A stretch of 64,000 nucleotides of DNA from Cornus controversa (taxonomy: Eukaryota > Streptophyta > Magnoliopsida > Cornales > Cornaceae), in the NCBI GenBank assembly GCA_026545225.1, contig CM048848.1, positions 26,948,806-27,012,805 on the forward strand. Direction: 5' to 3'. Below the pieces are notes generated by a model that ran no database searches, had not been told where the DNA came from, and saw nothing but the letters and a program-made list of their open reading frames with translations. Both the position numbers and the translations under genes were made by a program. Below, in pieces: positions 1-10,581 of the stretch (the stretch's first letter is position 1; each line of letters starts with the position of its first letter).

Positions 1-433
1 CTATCACCCATTAAATAAGGTCTTGCAATGGATCCGATACCCTATCCCTAATAAAAGAGACCTTCTAAACCAATTATATGATGCCAAAGTATTTTAAAAT
101 TTTGATCTAAAATCAAGATTTTGGCAAATACAAATTACTAACAAAGATCGGTACAAAACTGCATTCGCATTCCCATTTGGACACTATGAATGGAATGTTA
201 TGCCTTTTGGCCTAAAAAATGCTTCCTCTGAATTTCATAAAATAATGAATGACATCTTCAATCCGTATACTACTTTTAGTATGGTTTATATTGATGATGT
301 TCTAATTTTCAGCACCTCAATAGATCAGCGTTGGAAACACCTGAATCACTTTGTCGAATAATGAAACATCATGGTTTAGTTGTCTCTGCCCCTGATATCA
401 GCTTATTCTAGACCAATGTAAAATTTCTTTTGT
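1..433 (+). pseudogene. Endogenous pararetrovirus reverse transcriptase fragment
   Basis: Reading from base 2, this encodes the palm region of a reverse transcriptase of the Caulimoviridae type. Visible blocks are a PNK-DLL segment, FAFPFGHYEWNVMPFG, and the catalytic YIDDVLIFS motif near 290-312. The wording around the FPFG block and the catalytic box fits plant pararetroviruses better than Ty3/gypsy elements. It is dead: there is a stop codon near 96-98, a stop after the LNHFVE segment (359-361), and further breaks before similarity fades near 430. The N-terminal protease side lies outside the window. It points away from the minus-strand viral remains at 3.3-5.5 kb, so the two need not be one insertion. 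Confidence 0.8.
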
Positions 434-776
434 TTTAAATGAAAATTTTCTTTTAAATAAAATATATGAGTTTTTGGACTGTATCTTCTTTAATTTTTAA
501 TTTTATTAGGTTGGCCTATATATATATAGGTGGGTTAAGTATTTTATATTTATTAATATAATTATTTTAAAAAATTTTATTTTAGTTTTCTAGAAAGAAA
601 ATTAAAATTAAAGAAAAAGAAAAGGAGTTAGGGTTTCTGTCGTTTACACGTACAGAGACCGAAAGAGCATAGACGCAAGAGAGAAGGGAGAGAAGGAGCT
701 ATTCATCGAGACGAGTTCTTGTTCATCAAAATGGCAAGTTCGAACTCTTCTCTTATCTTTTGAATCGTAAACTTAG

Positions 777-823
<47 letters not shown>

Positions 824-1526
824 TTATTTATTTATTTATTATGTATATATGTTGCTTGTATACGTATATTCATGTATTTAATTATAAAATTGTATGAAAT
901 GGTACTGCTATATGAAGATTAAATATGAAGAATATGAGGGTTTGGTACTGCTATAGGGTATTTTTTCATATGTATTTGCATATATATATAATTGTATAGG
1001 CGGGTGTATATATATATATATATATATATATACGAACATGAAATTGGGTTTAATGTATTCATCGTTTTTGAGGATTTTTGTTTCAATTAATAAGTAGATC
1101 TTGCTTCCCCGAACAATCCTTGAAAGTTTGGTTGCGAACCATTGGGTAGATTGACAAGAAATTGAGTTTGAAATTTTAGATTTTTAAAACTTGAATTTGG
1201 GCCTTTTTTTATTTAGGCCGTGAGAGGGGGTGATTTTGGTACCAATGCTTAGCTTAGATTGAGACGAGTTAAAGGATATATTTATACGCGCGATTCGGTG
1301 CCCGAAAGTGGCCGAAAAATGGCCAAAAATTTTTGGCTCCATTGTTGAATGTGAGTTATAGAAAGAAAAAAAAAAAAAAAGAGGGAAGAAGAAGGTGGAG
1401 GCAGTGCAACGGGCCCAACTCACCGAGGCCCACTTTGCGCCCAGTCCGGGTTATTTTTATATTTTTAAAAAATTTTAAAATTGAATTTTAAATTAGAAAA
1501 ATAGGAAAAATAATTTTTAAAATTTC
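434..1526. other. AT-rich noncoding sequence, no gene seen
   Basis: No supported ORF. It holds two TA microsatellites, an A15 run near 1366 and a short GC-richer patch at 1395-1450. A G/A-rich leader-like stretch at 600-740 and the tandem repeats that follow look like LTR or UTR sequence of a retroelement, but no terminal dinucleotides or primer-binding site could be fixed. Confidence 0.4.
779..842. repeat. (TA)n followed by (TTTA)n microsatellite
   Basis: About 40 bases of alternating TA run directly into five or six TTTA units. A second TA tract lies at about 1007-1032. Confidence 0.95.
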
Positions 1527-2028
1527 AGAAAATTCTAAAAAAATTTAGATAACCTTTTAGGGACACAATATACTTGGGTTTTAAATTTCAAGTGGAAATG
1601 AGCTTCTCTCATGGTTAAATTAGTTTTAAAAGTATGCCTCAACTTTGGGTTTTCATCTTCTTTTATTTGTAAAATATTTTTAAAATTTTTGAAAAATTCT
1701 AAAAAAATTTGGGTAACCTTTTAGGGACAAAATACATTGCGGTTTTAAATTTCAAGTGGAGATGAGCTTCTCTCGTGGTTAAATTGGTTTTAAAAGTATG
1801 CCTCAAAATTGGATTTTCATTTTCTTTAAGTTCGATTTTTTTTTTTTAAATTCTGAAAAATTCCAAAAAATTCTAAAAAAAATCGGGTAACCTTTTAGGT
1901 ATAGAATGCACTTGGGTTTTAAATTTCAAGTGGACATGGGCTTCACTCGTCATTAAATTTGTTTTAAAAGTATGCCTCAAAATTGGGTTTCCATTTTCTT
2001 TTATTTGGAATTTTTTTTTTTAAATTCT
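1527..2028. repeat. Tandem repeat, three diverged units of about 160-180 bp
   Basis: Each unit has a T/A-rich spacer, then GGTAACCTTTTAGG, then TTTTAAATTTCAAGTGGA, a GAGCTTCTCTCGTGG-like block and AAAAGTATGCCTCAA. The start of a fourth unit is at 2029-2080. Units differ at many positions and spacer lengths vary, so the array is old. It is probably part of a retroelement LTR or UTR. Confidence 0.85.
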
Positions 2029-3289
2029 AAAAACTTTCAGAATATTTAAATAGGATTCTTAGGAACAGAATAAGCCTGAAAACCTAGATTAGAGTTAGGT
2101 TTAGACTCCCTCGATGATTTAGGTACATTGAGAATTTGGTTGGGTGCTTGCTCATATAAATGGTGGTTGTATTATTTTCCTTCCTTAATTATATTATTTG
2201 AAATCATAAATGTTCATGATACTTGATATTAGTTCAATGGTGTATGATTTATTTTATTATGGTGATGGAACTTCTGTCAGATCAAATTAATGTGCTAAGT
2301 AGGTTAGATCATTTGTTTTGGTTTAATAGGTTAGTTGTAGAAGCATGTAAGGTTTGTCAAAGAGCATGTCAGGATTGCCAATACATAATAAGGTATCTAA
2401 GGTTAGTTAGGGAGGTATGTAATGATTTCCTAGTTTTCATAGGGTATTATATTTTATGCCTTTAGTTTGAACTTAGAAAATAAGTTCTATAATTTGTGTG
2501 ATAAAGGATGGATTAGGATAGTGTGTTGGATAGTTTCTATTTTGGGGAACCGAGGTTAAATAAGGAAGTGGTACATATATATCTATGTTTGATGGATTGA
2601 AATGGTGTGAAGGATGGTTTCTATTTTAGAGCAGAGGTTAAATAAGGAAATGATTTGTATATATTTGTGTATGTTCATTGTCCCTCATATAGAGGGTATG
2701 TTTTCCGGTTCTCAGATTGAGTTGTAGTAGAGAGAACTTGCTCGTGAATTTAACCCCCTTTATTGATATTTCAAGTTCCAGACAGTTTTCACCTCGAGGT
2801 TAGAGCGTGATGGCCATCTATATTTGTGTATGTTCATTGTCCCTCATATAGAGGGTATGTTTACCAATTCTCTGATTGAGTTGTAGTAGAGAGAACTTGC
2901 TCGTAGATTTAACCCACTTTGTTGATATTTCAGGTTCCAGACAGTTTCTACCTCGAGGTTAGAGCGTGATGATCATCTATTCCTTACCAGAATTTAGTGT
3001 AGGGACTTAGATCTTTTCATAAAATATTTTACTTTTTTAATTTTTGGTTAAAGGAGTCTTTGAGTTACAGGACTTCCAAGTTGTATTATTCAGACTAGTA
3101 TTATGTTTATTTAATGTTATTTATTATTTAAGTTAGACTTTTCTTTCAGCATTTATAAATCTTTTCTTTTTTTTCTTTTAGCTTGTTTGCTATCAATTGT
3201 AAATAACTCTTACATTTTATGTGTGAGACTGGCCACCTCATGCATGAAATTTGTAGGGGATATTTTATAAAATATCCTCTTGATCAAAT
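2029..3289. other. Noncoding, retroelement-like sequence with a 159-bp duplication
   Basis: No convincing gene; the 80-codon ORF at 2223-2465 has no recognisable content. The stretch contains a tandem duplication and reads like LTR sequence, but its boundaries could not be placed. Confidence 0.4.
2661..2979. repeat. 159-bp tandem duplication
   Basis: Two units at 2661-2819 and 2820-2979. Both start ATATTTGTGTATGTTCATTG and end near GAGCGTGATG-CATCT. They are roughly 90% alike by eye. Confidence 0.9.
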
Positions 3290-4870
3290 ATTTCATAACC
3301 AAAAATAATTTCAAGATTTTTTTCTTCAAACATTTTAATCATTTTTCTTGTTCCTTTGCCGTTGTTTAGGCAGTTAGGAGAAATATGGCCTAATTCATTA
3401 CAAATATAACATCTACATTCTGAATGTTTAGATGTTTGGCCTTTGCTGTCCTTTTTAGGAGAAGGTTTTCTCTTCCTAATATATTTTTTCTTTTTCGAAA
3501 ATGTTTTGTCGGGTGTCCATTTTTTCCAACGAAATATTTTCTTCTTTTTATTAAATCTTTTTGTTTTAAAAGATTTTTTTGCTTTTCTATAGTAGGTTGG
3601 GTTACAACCTATTTTTCAGTTTTCTTTAAGAATTTTATCACAACACTGTTGTCCTGATTTAGAACAATCAATTTGATTCTTGACTTACTTTTTTGCTTGG
3701 ATTTCAAGACATCTATTCATGATTAATCTTAGGACAAAGTTAATCCTAAAACCAATATTATCTGATTTTCCTATAGAGGTTAAATGATCAGGATAACCTT
3801 TATGGGCAAGTTCATCCTATTGGTTTGAGAGTTTATGAAAGAATTGTTCCAACCATGATTGATTTTTGGGTGGATTGATAAGAAAGTAATATTTCTTATA
3901 TAACGTAACAAATGTTTTGAATTGACAAATATCAGAGAGTTCTATTTTCGATAATGCATAGTTTGCATCATCTTGCAAATTTTATTTTCCAGAAAATCCA
4001 CACATGTTTTCTTTTATTATGTGTGCAAAATCTCAAAAGATTTCTTCAAAAGTTTTAAAATCGCTGAGAAGCCTAGCTTTTTGAACCTTGCCTTCTTCAG
4101 TTTGATCCCATTAGCATATCCAGACTAACACATCACCTTGAAGTGTTGAGGCTATATAATCAAGGAATCTTTCTTTGTTCCAAGTGTTTTTATAGTTATT
4201 AATGAGGATGGACAGTGATTGTGCCCAGTCATTAATAGTTGCTTCTTGATCTTTGAATGAGATATTTGTAAGATCGAGATAGGTATCATTTTGAGCAACA
4301 GTATTTTTGTTTAAGTAGTCTTTTCTACTTAAACTTGGTTTTGGGTCGGAGGTTTGACCTTCTTCTGTTTTGGTTGGGAAAACCTATTTAGAAGTCTGGA
4401 TTGAGTGGTTGTTCGATCTTTCTCTTAGAGGATTTGGAATTAGAAGTTAAAGGGTTTCTGCTTCTATTTCTTCATCATATTCTGTAGATGAGGAATTATC
4501 TTCAGATTTTGATGATTTACTACTGGATTCGTTAGTTATAGTTCTAACTAATTCATCTTCAGATTATGTCTCAGATATTAGGTTTACCTGATAGTTGAAG
4601 TGATGTAAAAGTTCTTCATACTGTAAGGATGTGTTCCTTATTTGTTTGGTGAAGGATGTGATGTCTTTCAATTATTGTGAGATTATGGTCTTTATACAAT
4701 TGTCGCCAATAATCTAAAATCTCTATGATATTATCATATTCGTTTTGATTAAAGACTTTTTCTGTATCTTTTTTTATGAAAGATCAATATTTCTTTTGTT
4801 TCATAATAGAGATTTTTTGTAGCCGAAACTGTTTGTTCAAGATACAAGTCCTCTAATTTTTCTTTTTTAA
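3290..4870 (-). pseudogene. Caulimovirid coat-protein region, decayed
   Basis: Read on the minus strand this is a capsid-type ORF broken by stops and frameshifts. Going downstream there is an acidic Ser/Glu/Asp-rich segment (about 4590-4440), a central Trp-rich capsid-like segment (about 4250-3800), a long Lys/Arg-rich stretch (about 3650-3430) and a CCHC zinc knuckle at 3411-3370 with spacing C-x2-C-x4-H-x4-C. This order (acidic N-terminus, basic region, zinc knuckle) is typical of Caulimoviridae coat proteins, which package the viral DNA. It lies downstream of a small ORF, a primer-binding site and a promoter-like leader on the same strand, as in a viral genome. No intact reading frame remains. 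Confidence 0.65.
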
Positions 4871-4874
4871 TTTT

Positions 4875-5213
4875 TTAGAGGGTTTTATGTAAGTTGGCTA
4901 ACTCTTGACTTTTTTCTCTTAATTCTGAAAGGTCAAGTATGTCTTGTAAATAATCAATTTTGCTATTGAGTTTTTCTATTACATCTATTCTGCAGTCGAA
5001 AGAACTTTCTATCATCTGAGATGTAGAATTCTGGTGGTGTTGTTGAAATTTTTTATTCCAAGTTGACACTAGGTCTATAAGAGAGTTAATACTAGAACTG
5101 ATCTTGGTTAGATCATGTTCCTTACTATGCTTAATATGAACAGTATGGTTATATTCTGAGACATCTTTTCTTAACCACATACATATGCATTCTACTTCTT
5201 TTTCTTCTGTCAT
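4875..5213 (-). pseudogene. Small 112-codon coiled-coil ORF of the pararetrovirus
   Basis: An open frame of 112 codons starting at the ATG at 5213, the first ATG-initiated frame of any length after the leader and primer-binding site. The second half is strongly heptad-like (repeated Leu/Ile spacing), predicting a coiled coil. Caulimovirids encode small coiled-coil virion-associated proteins, and that is the best guess here; an N-terminal piece of a larger polyprotein is the alternative. No sequence signature fixes the identity. The frame is uninterrupted but its downstream partner is broken, so it is treated as a relic. Confidence 0.4.
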
Positions 5214-5473
5214 TTTAGACTCTTAATGGTACTTAAGACCTCTCGCAACTTTAAACGATTTTATAAAGCACTTGACATTGTCCTAACGTCACACAGACCA
5301 AGCGAACAAACAAGTAAGATAAAACCAATATGCAAGCGAATGAGTTTTTTAAAAACCAGAAGTGAAACAAAAAGATAAATAGTAGAGATGTATATATTAC
5401 AAATGAAATGAAAGATATAACAAAAATTTTACAGGAAACAAAGTAAAAACTTACTAGTCAAGCTTCGTAGTAA

Positions 5474-5486
5474 GGCTTTGATATCA
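5474..5486 (-). promoter_or_regulatory. tRNA-Met primer-binding site, degenerate
   Basis: The minus strand reads TGATATCAAAGCC, close to the TGGTATCAGAGC box complementary to plant initiator tRNA-Met that primes caulimovirid minus-strand DNA synthesis. It lies about 115 bases downstream of a viral TATA box and about 260 bases upstream of the first viral ORF, the expected leader position. Confidence 0.55.
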
Positions 5487-5880
5487 CTTACATACAAACA
5501 CAATCATAGTGGAAGGAAATTCACAATCGAAAGAAAATGAGAAAACTATAAAACTTATGAGAATTTACAATGCCCTCTAAGGTCGAGCCTTCTTTCCTTT
5601 TATAAACAAAAAAATTTTAGTAACTGAAGACCGGTGATTGCTACAGGAATCAGTGTCTTTACTATAGTCTTTTTGACTTTTGGAACAATTTTTTACTGTT
5701 GAGTTGATAAAGTACTTTGCATCTTTGACTTTGTTGTTGGTAACTGTGATGCTGACAATGGGTTACACTTGATAAGTTTTGTCATTTTCTAATCTCGTCG
5801 TGTACTGGATGATGACAGTCGTTTATTGAGATCTTTGAAAAGATTTTTTTTTTTTTTTATCCCTCCATCTGATTGATGAG
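5485..5880 (-). promoter_or_regulatory. Pararetrovirus promoter/leader, left arm of inverted repeat
   Basis: On the minus strand this holds a TATAAAA box (plus positions 5598-5604) followed by a G/A-rich leader that runs into the primer-binding site and the viral ORFs. The whole segment recurs inverted at 6133-6508. It is therefore one copy of the viral large intergenic region, directing transcription leftwards. Confidence 0.65.
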
Positions 5881-6132
5881 ATTGTGGAGTTCATACTCAT
5901 CAAGTGGCGGAGATGATTTTAGAAGGTGTGTTTTGAGACTGAGCTTGAGAAAACTGTCATCTTTGTTGATGTACTCATGATTTTTGAGAAAAAAATCCAT
6001 AAATAAGAGGAATCTAGTCTTTAATCAAGTTTTTTACATGATTGAAAAGATCATCTGAAAATGTCTTTCTTGCTTTTTCAAGAAGACATATTCTTTTGAT
6101 TTTCTCATATTCTTTTTTCAAGAAGACATATT

Positions 6133-6508
6133 CCATCAATTAGATGGAGTGATGAAAAAAAAAAAAATTCAAATATTTCAATAAACGACTGTACCATCAT
6201 CCAGCACACGACGATATTAGAAAACGACAAAACTTATCGATAGTAACCCATTGTCGGCAGTACAGTTACCGACAGCAAAGTTAAAAGATGCACAGTACAA
6301 AAAGTTGTTTCAAAAATCGAAAAGCTACTGTAAAGACACCAATTTCTGTAGTAACCACCGATCTTTAGTTTCTACAAAAACTTTGTTTATAAAAGGGACG
6401 AAAGCTCGACCTCAGAGGGCATTGTAAATTCTCAGAAGATTTCTCAGTTTTCTCACTTTCTCTCGATTGTAAATTTCCTCCCAGTGTGATTGTGTTTGTA
6501 AGTGTGTA
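6133..6508 (+). promoter_or_regulatory. Pararetrovirus promoter/leader, right arm of inverted repeat
   Basis: Inverted copy of 5485-5880, with TATAAAA at 6388-6394 followed by AGGGCATTGTAAATTCTC-like leader sequence. The arms are recognisably alike over about 380 bases with many substitutions, and 250 bases separate them. The spacer has a direct repeat of TTTTTCAAGAAGACATATTC (about 6075 and 6114). No viral ORF follows to the right, so this copy is truncated. Confidence 0.65.
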
Positions 6509-7040
6509 TCTAAGTACCCGTCATCACTTTTGGATAATTTCTAATGCAAAATTATAAATGCCTATAAATTTCAAAAGAACCACAACTAATACAAATCCTA
6601 CAGTTCTCTAAAAATTTCATATATCACAATAAATTAATTTTTTTATTTATAAAAATCAGGTTATTACAATTATTTTATTACTTATCTGTGTTTTAGAATC
6701 TGATTACCCTTAATTGAACATTTCTCTTACTTTTACATCATTAACCAGTCCACAACATTCAACAGATATTTGAACCCCCAAAAGAGAGAACAAGAAAAAA
6801 ATCAACTGATATAATTTTATCACAGATCAGAAATCCCATATAAAAATATAAAAACCATAATACAAAATGTTAATTTAGTATCTATGCCAAGCAAAACATT
6901 AATAAATCATAAAGTATGATCAGTGAACTACTAAAACAAGGCAACAAAGAATTAAAGAACAAAATTTTAATTACGGGGAAAAAATAAAAGAAAGAATAAA
7001 ACTTTACCTTGAGAAAGCAGCATATATAAGATGAGATGTA
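6509..7040. other. No gene recognised
   Basis: AT-rich sequence between the viral remnant and the microRNA hairpin. A 146-codon minus-strand ORF crosses the hairpin and continues to 6882, but it is lysine/phenylalanine-rich low-complexity sequence and is most simply part of the microRNA primary transcript. Confidence 0.4.
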
Positions 7041-7246
7041 AGCAGGACAATAAGGGATAGGGAGGAATGGCAGGTAATCATAGGCATGGGTGGAGTTGGC
7101 AAGGATTCTTATCTTTGGAAAATCTTCTATATTTCTTTTACTCATATATGTATATTTATATATATATATCCAAAAGATGTCCTTACCAATCAACCCACAC
7201 CCACAATTTCCTGCAGCCAAATCTCCCTTTCCCTTTTCTTGCTCTC
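7041..7246 (-). ncRNA. MIR482/2118-like: MIR482/2118-like microRNA precursor
   Basis: The minus strand folds into a long hairpin. The 3' arm holds a 22-nt candidate mature sequence at 7102-7081 that begins TTGCCAACTCCACCCATGCC, the hallmark of the miR482/2118 superfamily. The 5' arm at 7202-7181 contains GTGTGGGTTGATTGGTAAGG and pairs with it with one bulge, about one mismatch and several G-U pairs, leaving the 2-nt 3' overhang expected of a Dicer product. Pairing continues on both sides: AAGGA and ATCTTT-GGA toward the AT-rich loop, then GGGA-AGGGAG, TGGC and CAGG blocks outward to about 7041 and 7246. In dicots this family cuts NBS-LRR mRNAs at the P-loop codons (GMGGVGK) and its 22-nt members trigger phased siRNAs. 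Mature and star positions are inferred; strand choice rests on mature homology and the upstream TATA box. Confidence 0.8.
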
Positions 7247-7394
7247 TCTCTCTATATACATATGTATAATTTTCCATCTCTATAGCCATGGGGGCAATTG
7301 AACAAAAGCATGGAGAAAACAAAATGGAGGTCTTGCATCAGATCTAGCACTAGAGATGCTAACTGACCTGTGGTAGAAGAAGTGGCTAGTATGA

Positions 7395-7402
7395 TATTTA
7401 TA
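7395..7402 (-). promoter_or_regulatory. TATA box of the MIR482/2118-like gene
   Basis: The minus strand reads TATAAATA inside CTCTATAAATA, an ideal plant TATA box. It lies about 150 bases upstream of the hairpin, which would place transcription start near 7365-7370. It supports an independent minus-strand transcription unit. Confidence 0.6.
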
Positions 7403-7429
7403 GAGATTAGTCCTTTGCAAAACTAACAC

Positions 7430-8034
7430 CACTCACTCAGTAGTTGGGCAAGTGGAGTCTGACTCACCGACAACTTAGAGTGAGATAGTACCGAATCTTT
7501 TGACCAAATTAAGCAGAATACTTAACTTTTCCTTGAATATGAGGCGACAAACAGGCTGGTTGCTTTTGGGCCAAGTCCAGCCCAATTCGCTTCCAATTAG
7601 GCCCAAACTTAGCCCAAGCGGAACCCTAGCCTCAATTGGATTTAACCACATAAGGTAGGAGTCTCTAGGTGATGAGCGCAAGGTTCCTGTTTTGATTCCT
7701 CAGGAACACATTTTTGATAAATTTTTGATAAAAGATTCCACCATTATCACTATCAAACCCGAATTCAACCCGGCGTATGGCCCGAATTGCAAAACCCGAC
7801 TTTAACCCAAACTTTAGAATTAAATAATGGGCCCGGGCTTGGGTTCATTAGTTCGGGCTCATGACCGGGTTCGGTCTGGACCAGAGTTGACAATTTATAT
7901 TTCGGGGTTGAACCCGAATTGAATCCCTAACCCGCCCAACCCCCCGAGTTGGAGCCCAACTCCTACCACTGATCCACAACTGTCTTTTAATTGTATAAAG
8001 CGCAATAATAATATTTAACCTATAAGTTTGAATC
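7430..8034. other. GC-richer patch with repeated CCCGAA/GGGTTCGG words, no gene
   Basis: From 7740 to 7960 the sequence is full of AACCCGAA and GGGTTCGGG-type words. Similar patches occur at about 9810-9935 and, weaker, at 14150-14270, so this is probably a dispersed repeat. The short ORFs here are by-products of the GC richness. No terminal repeats were found. Confidence 0.45.
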
Positions 8035-8577
8035 ATTTATTAAAATAAGTTTAAAGCATTAATTAAATTATAATAATATTTTCTCCCTCATTTTGAATAT
8101 AACAAATAAACGTTATAAATTATATTATTAACTAAATTAATAACACAATTTTTATATCTTGAAATCAAATAAAAACATCAATCTCACTCAAATAATAAAG
8201 CATCAAGAACAAACATATTAAAATAAGTTTAAAACATTCATTAAATTGCAATAATATTTCCTCCCTCATTTTGAATATAACAAATAAACGTTATAAATTA
8301 TATTATTAACTAAATCAATAGCACAATTTTTAATATCTTAAAATCAAATAAAAACATTAATCTCACTCAAATAATAAAGTATCGAGAACAAACATATTAA
8401 AATAAGTTTAAAACATTAATTAAATTACAATAATATTTCATCCCTCGTTTTAAATATAACAAATAAATGTTATAAATTATATTATTAACTAAATCAATAA
8501 CACAATTTTTATTATTTTGAAATCAAGTAAAAATATTAATCTCACTCAAATAATAGAGCATTGAGAACAAACATGTA
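8035..8577. repeat. Satellite-like tandem array, three units of about 178 bp
   Basis: Units begin AAAATAAGTTTAAA at 8042, 8220 and 8399, giving periods of 178 and 179 bases. They share CTCCCTC-TTTTGAATATAAC and CAATCTCACTCAAATAATA-like blocks and are roughly 90% alike by eye. The unit is AT-rich and close to nucleosome length, like many plant satellites. Confidence 0.9.
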
Positions 8578-8842
8578 TACATCTCATTGAATTAGCATAT
8601 TTTTTAATCATCGTCAATATCTCTCGACATTAATATAATATTAATATTCTAAAATATATTAATGTTGAAGTATTATAGACAAAAAAAATAAAGCAGTGAT
8701 ATAGCATATATTACTTTAACTAATCTGTTATATTATATATCTCGAAACACTAAATTTATACGTAATTCAAAAATTATACATACAAATGTACTTTTACATG
8801 CATACCCTTATATACAGTTTCTACTTAAATGTACACTACAAC

Positions 8843-9045
8843 TTACAGACCTGGAACATTACTAAAAGGTATTGACTGTTGATTACCACTATCATACGTG
8901 TGATTCAACTGTCCATCGTCTGCTAACAACTTTGACAATTTCAAAAATAATGGATCGTCCGCATCCATACTAGTAAAAGAATCATCTTTTCTAGATTTAC
9001 AAAAATTTTCAGCTTGATTGGATCTACCAACTGTCCTTAGTTACC
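8843..9045 (-). pseudogene. Diverged copy of the acidic C-terminal peptide at 19.8 kb
   Basis: The minus strand encodes a C-terminal peptide containing SFTSMDADDPL, KLLADD and QQSIPF, ending in PGL and a stop at 8843-8845. It matches, block for block and with the same stop, the end of the 101-codon ORF at 19783-20088 (SFTGIDAYDPL, ELLGDD, QESIPF, LGL). Upstream the frame is shifted and similarity fades near 9045. The protein is unknown to me; the acidic, aromatic-dotted composition resembles a transcription activation tail, which is only inference. There is no Helitron terminus next to this copy. Confidence 0.55.
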
Positions 9046-9504
9046 CAAAAAAAAGATGTTCAGATAAAATAGTTTCAATTCATCAGTTAATCTAATTGAG
9101 TTTTTCGACATTTAATTAATCAGAATTTGACGAAATAGATGAAAGTGGTCTAACTTATATTACTTACATATATTTATCGTTTTAGTAATTTTATTGATCA
9201 ATTTATCCCAAATTGAAGATTTGTCCTTATTTGTACAAATTAAAAAATGTAAGCAATTTTGCAAACAATAAGGAGGTGAATAGGCGAGCAACTTAAGTTA
9301 AATTTATATTATTTATTATTTTTTGTTGCATAACAATATATAATTGGTTCACCAATCACATGCGTGCATTTAGCATAAATAATGATTTATTTATAAATTG
9401 CAAGTCCATATCTTTATTAAAAAAGGTTTAATTATTAATATTATACTATATATTATTTAGAATAAAATAAATGAGCATTTATACTATACATAACTTGTTA
9501 GAAG

Positions 9505-9558
<54 letters not shown>

Positions 9559-10573
9559 AAAGAAAATATTGTAAAAATGTGGTAGAGTAACATTCTCATG
9601 CTTTGGAAACTAATATCGTTAAAGTATTATTAACAACCAAAAAAAAAAGTTTTTACTAGTTATATTAACCATTAAATATAATTATAGGTCAAAATAAAAC
9701 ATGTTAGTAATTGATGTCTTGATGGTTAGAGTGCTACAACTTTTTCACTTTTTCGCTAAGGTTCAACTCCTCTTAGCTACATTTATTTTTATGTTTATAT
9801 TCTGGTTGCTACATCAACCCGGGCCCGGACCGAAATAAATTCGGGTTCTTGCATACCAGGCTCGGTCCGATATTCAATATTTAGGACTCAAGGCCGAAAA
9901 TTTTTGGACTGGACTCGAGTTGAACCCGCCCGAGTTGCAGCCGTACATAAGGCCATTTTTGTTGATTCCATAAATGTAGGGAAATGATATTGCAAGAGAG
10001 TCATTTTTGTTGATTCCATAAATTTAAATTTCCACCAATATAATAAATAAATACTGTCAAGTGATTCCCCTTTTGACAATAGTCATGAGTTTTGCATTCA
10101 CAAATTTCGAGATTCAATAATCAACAACAAAAAAAAAAATGTTCATGTCTCACCTCATAATACCTTTTTCATGTAAAACAATATCTTTACACTTAACAGA
10201 CCTTCAATACATAATTGGAATAATCGGAGTTCAAAACAAACTAGAACAACCATGTATATGGTATGAAATAAATCCTTGAGATTCAACAGTTCATTTCACT
10301 GCAATACAAAAGTCACATGCTTATCTTTCCCTCTACGGAAATGTACTGTTTTTCCAAAAATAAATAATCTCTCTAAAATTATTTATTTCTAGATGAAATT
10401 TATATATATCTATTAACAAACCATACTTGTATCCAATAATTAAAAATTCTCCATAAAGTGAATAATTATTTATTTTACTATGGGTAGATAAAAAAATGCA
10501 CTTGATTTTTTAATTGAGGGTTTTCATTTATCTAACATACATCCCATTCATGCATAAATGAATATTTGTGTTA
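9046..10573. other. AT-rich noncoding sequence
   Basis: No gene recognised. It contains a (TA)n tract at 9508-9548 running into GTGTGTG, a possible tRNA-derived fragment at 9722-9770, and a GC-richer patch at 9810-9935 with CCGGGCCCGG and CGAGTTGAACCCGCC-like words. Short ORFs at 9888-10079 come from that patch. Confidence 0.4.
9722..9770 (+). other. Possible tRNA-derived (SINE-like) internal promoter
   Basis: ATGGTTAGAGTG at 9722-9733 resembles a Pol III A box and GGTTCAACTCC at 9760-9770 a B box, 27 bases apart. The surrounding bases do not fold as a tRNA. A decayed SINE head is the likeliest reading; chance is possible. Confidence 0.3.
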
Positions 10574-10581
10574 TTATTTAT

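Noticed and set aside
1-5213. One continuous pararetrovirus from 1 to 5.5 kb
   Set aside because: The reverse transcriptase piece is on + and the coat-protein side on -, with repeat-rich noncoding sequence between them; they are better treated as separate or rearranged remnants.
7067-7301. Plus-strand ORFs with MGGVGKDS as a start of an NBS-LRR gene
   Set aside because: Only the P-loop words are present; the next residues (SYLWKIFY) do not follow the NB-ARC pattern, and the stretch is explained as the complement of the microRNA arm.
6882-7322. 146-codon minus-strand ORF as a protein gene
   Set aside because: It runs through the whole hairpin and TA loop and has no domain; the RNA structure explains the sequence better.
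9722-9770. A complete tRNA gene
   Set aside because: A and B box-like words are present, but no acceptor, anticodon or T stems can be formed.
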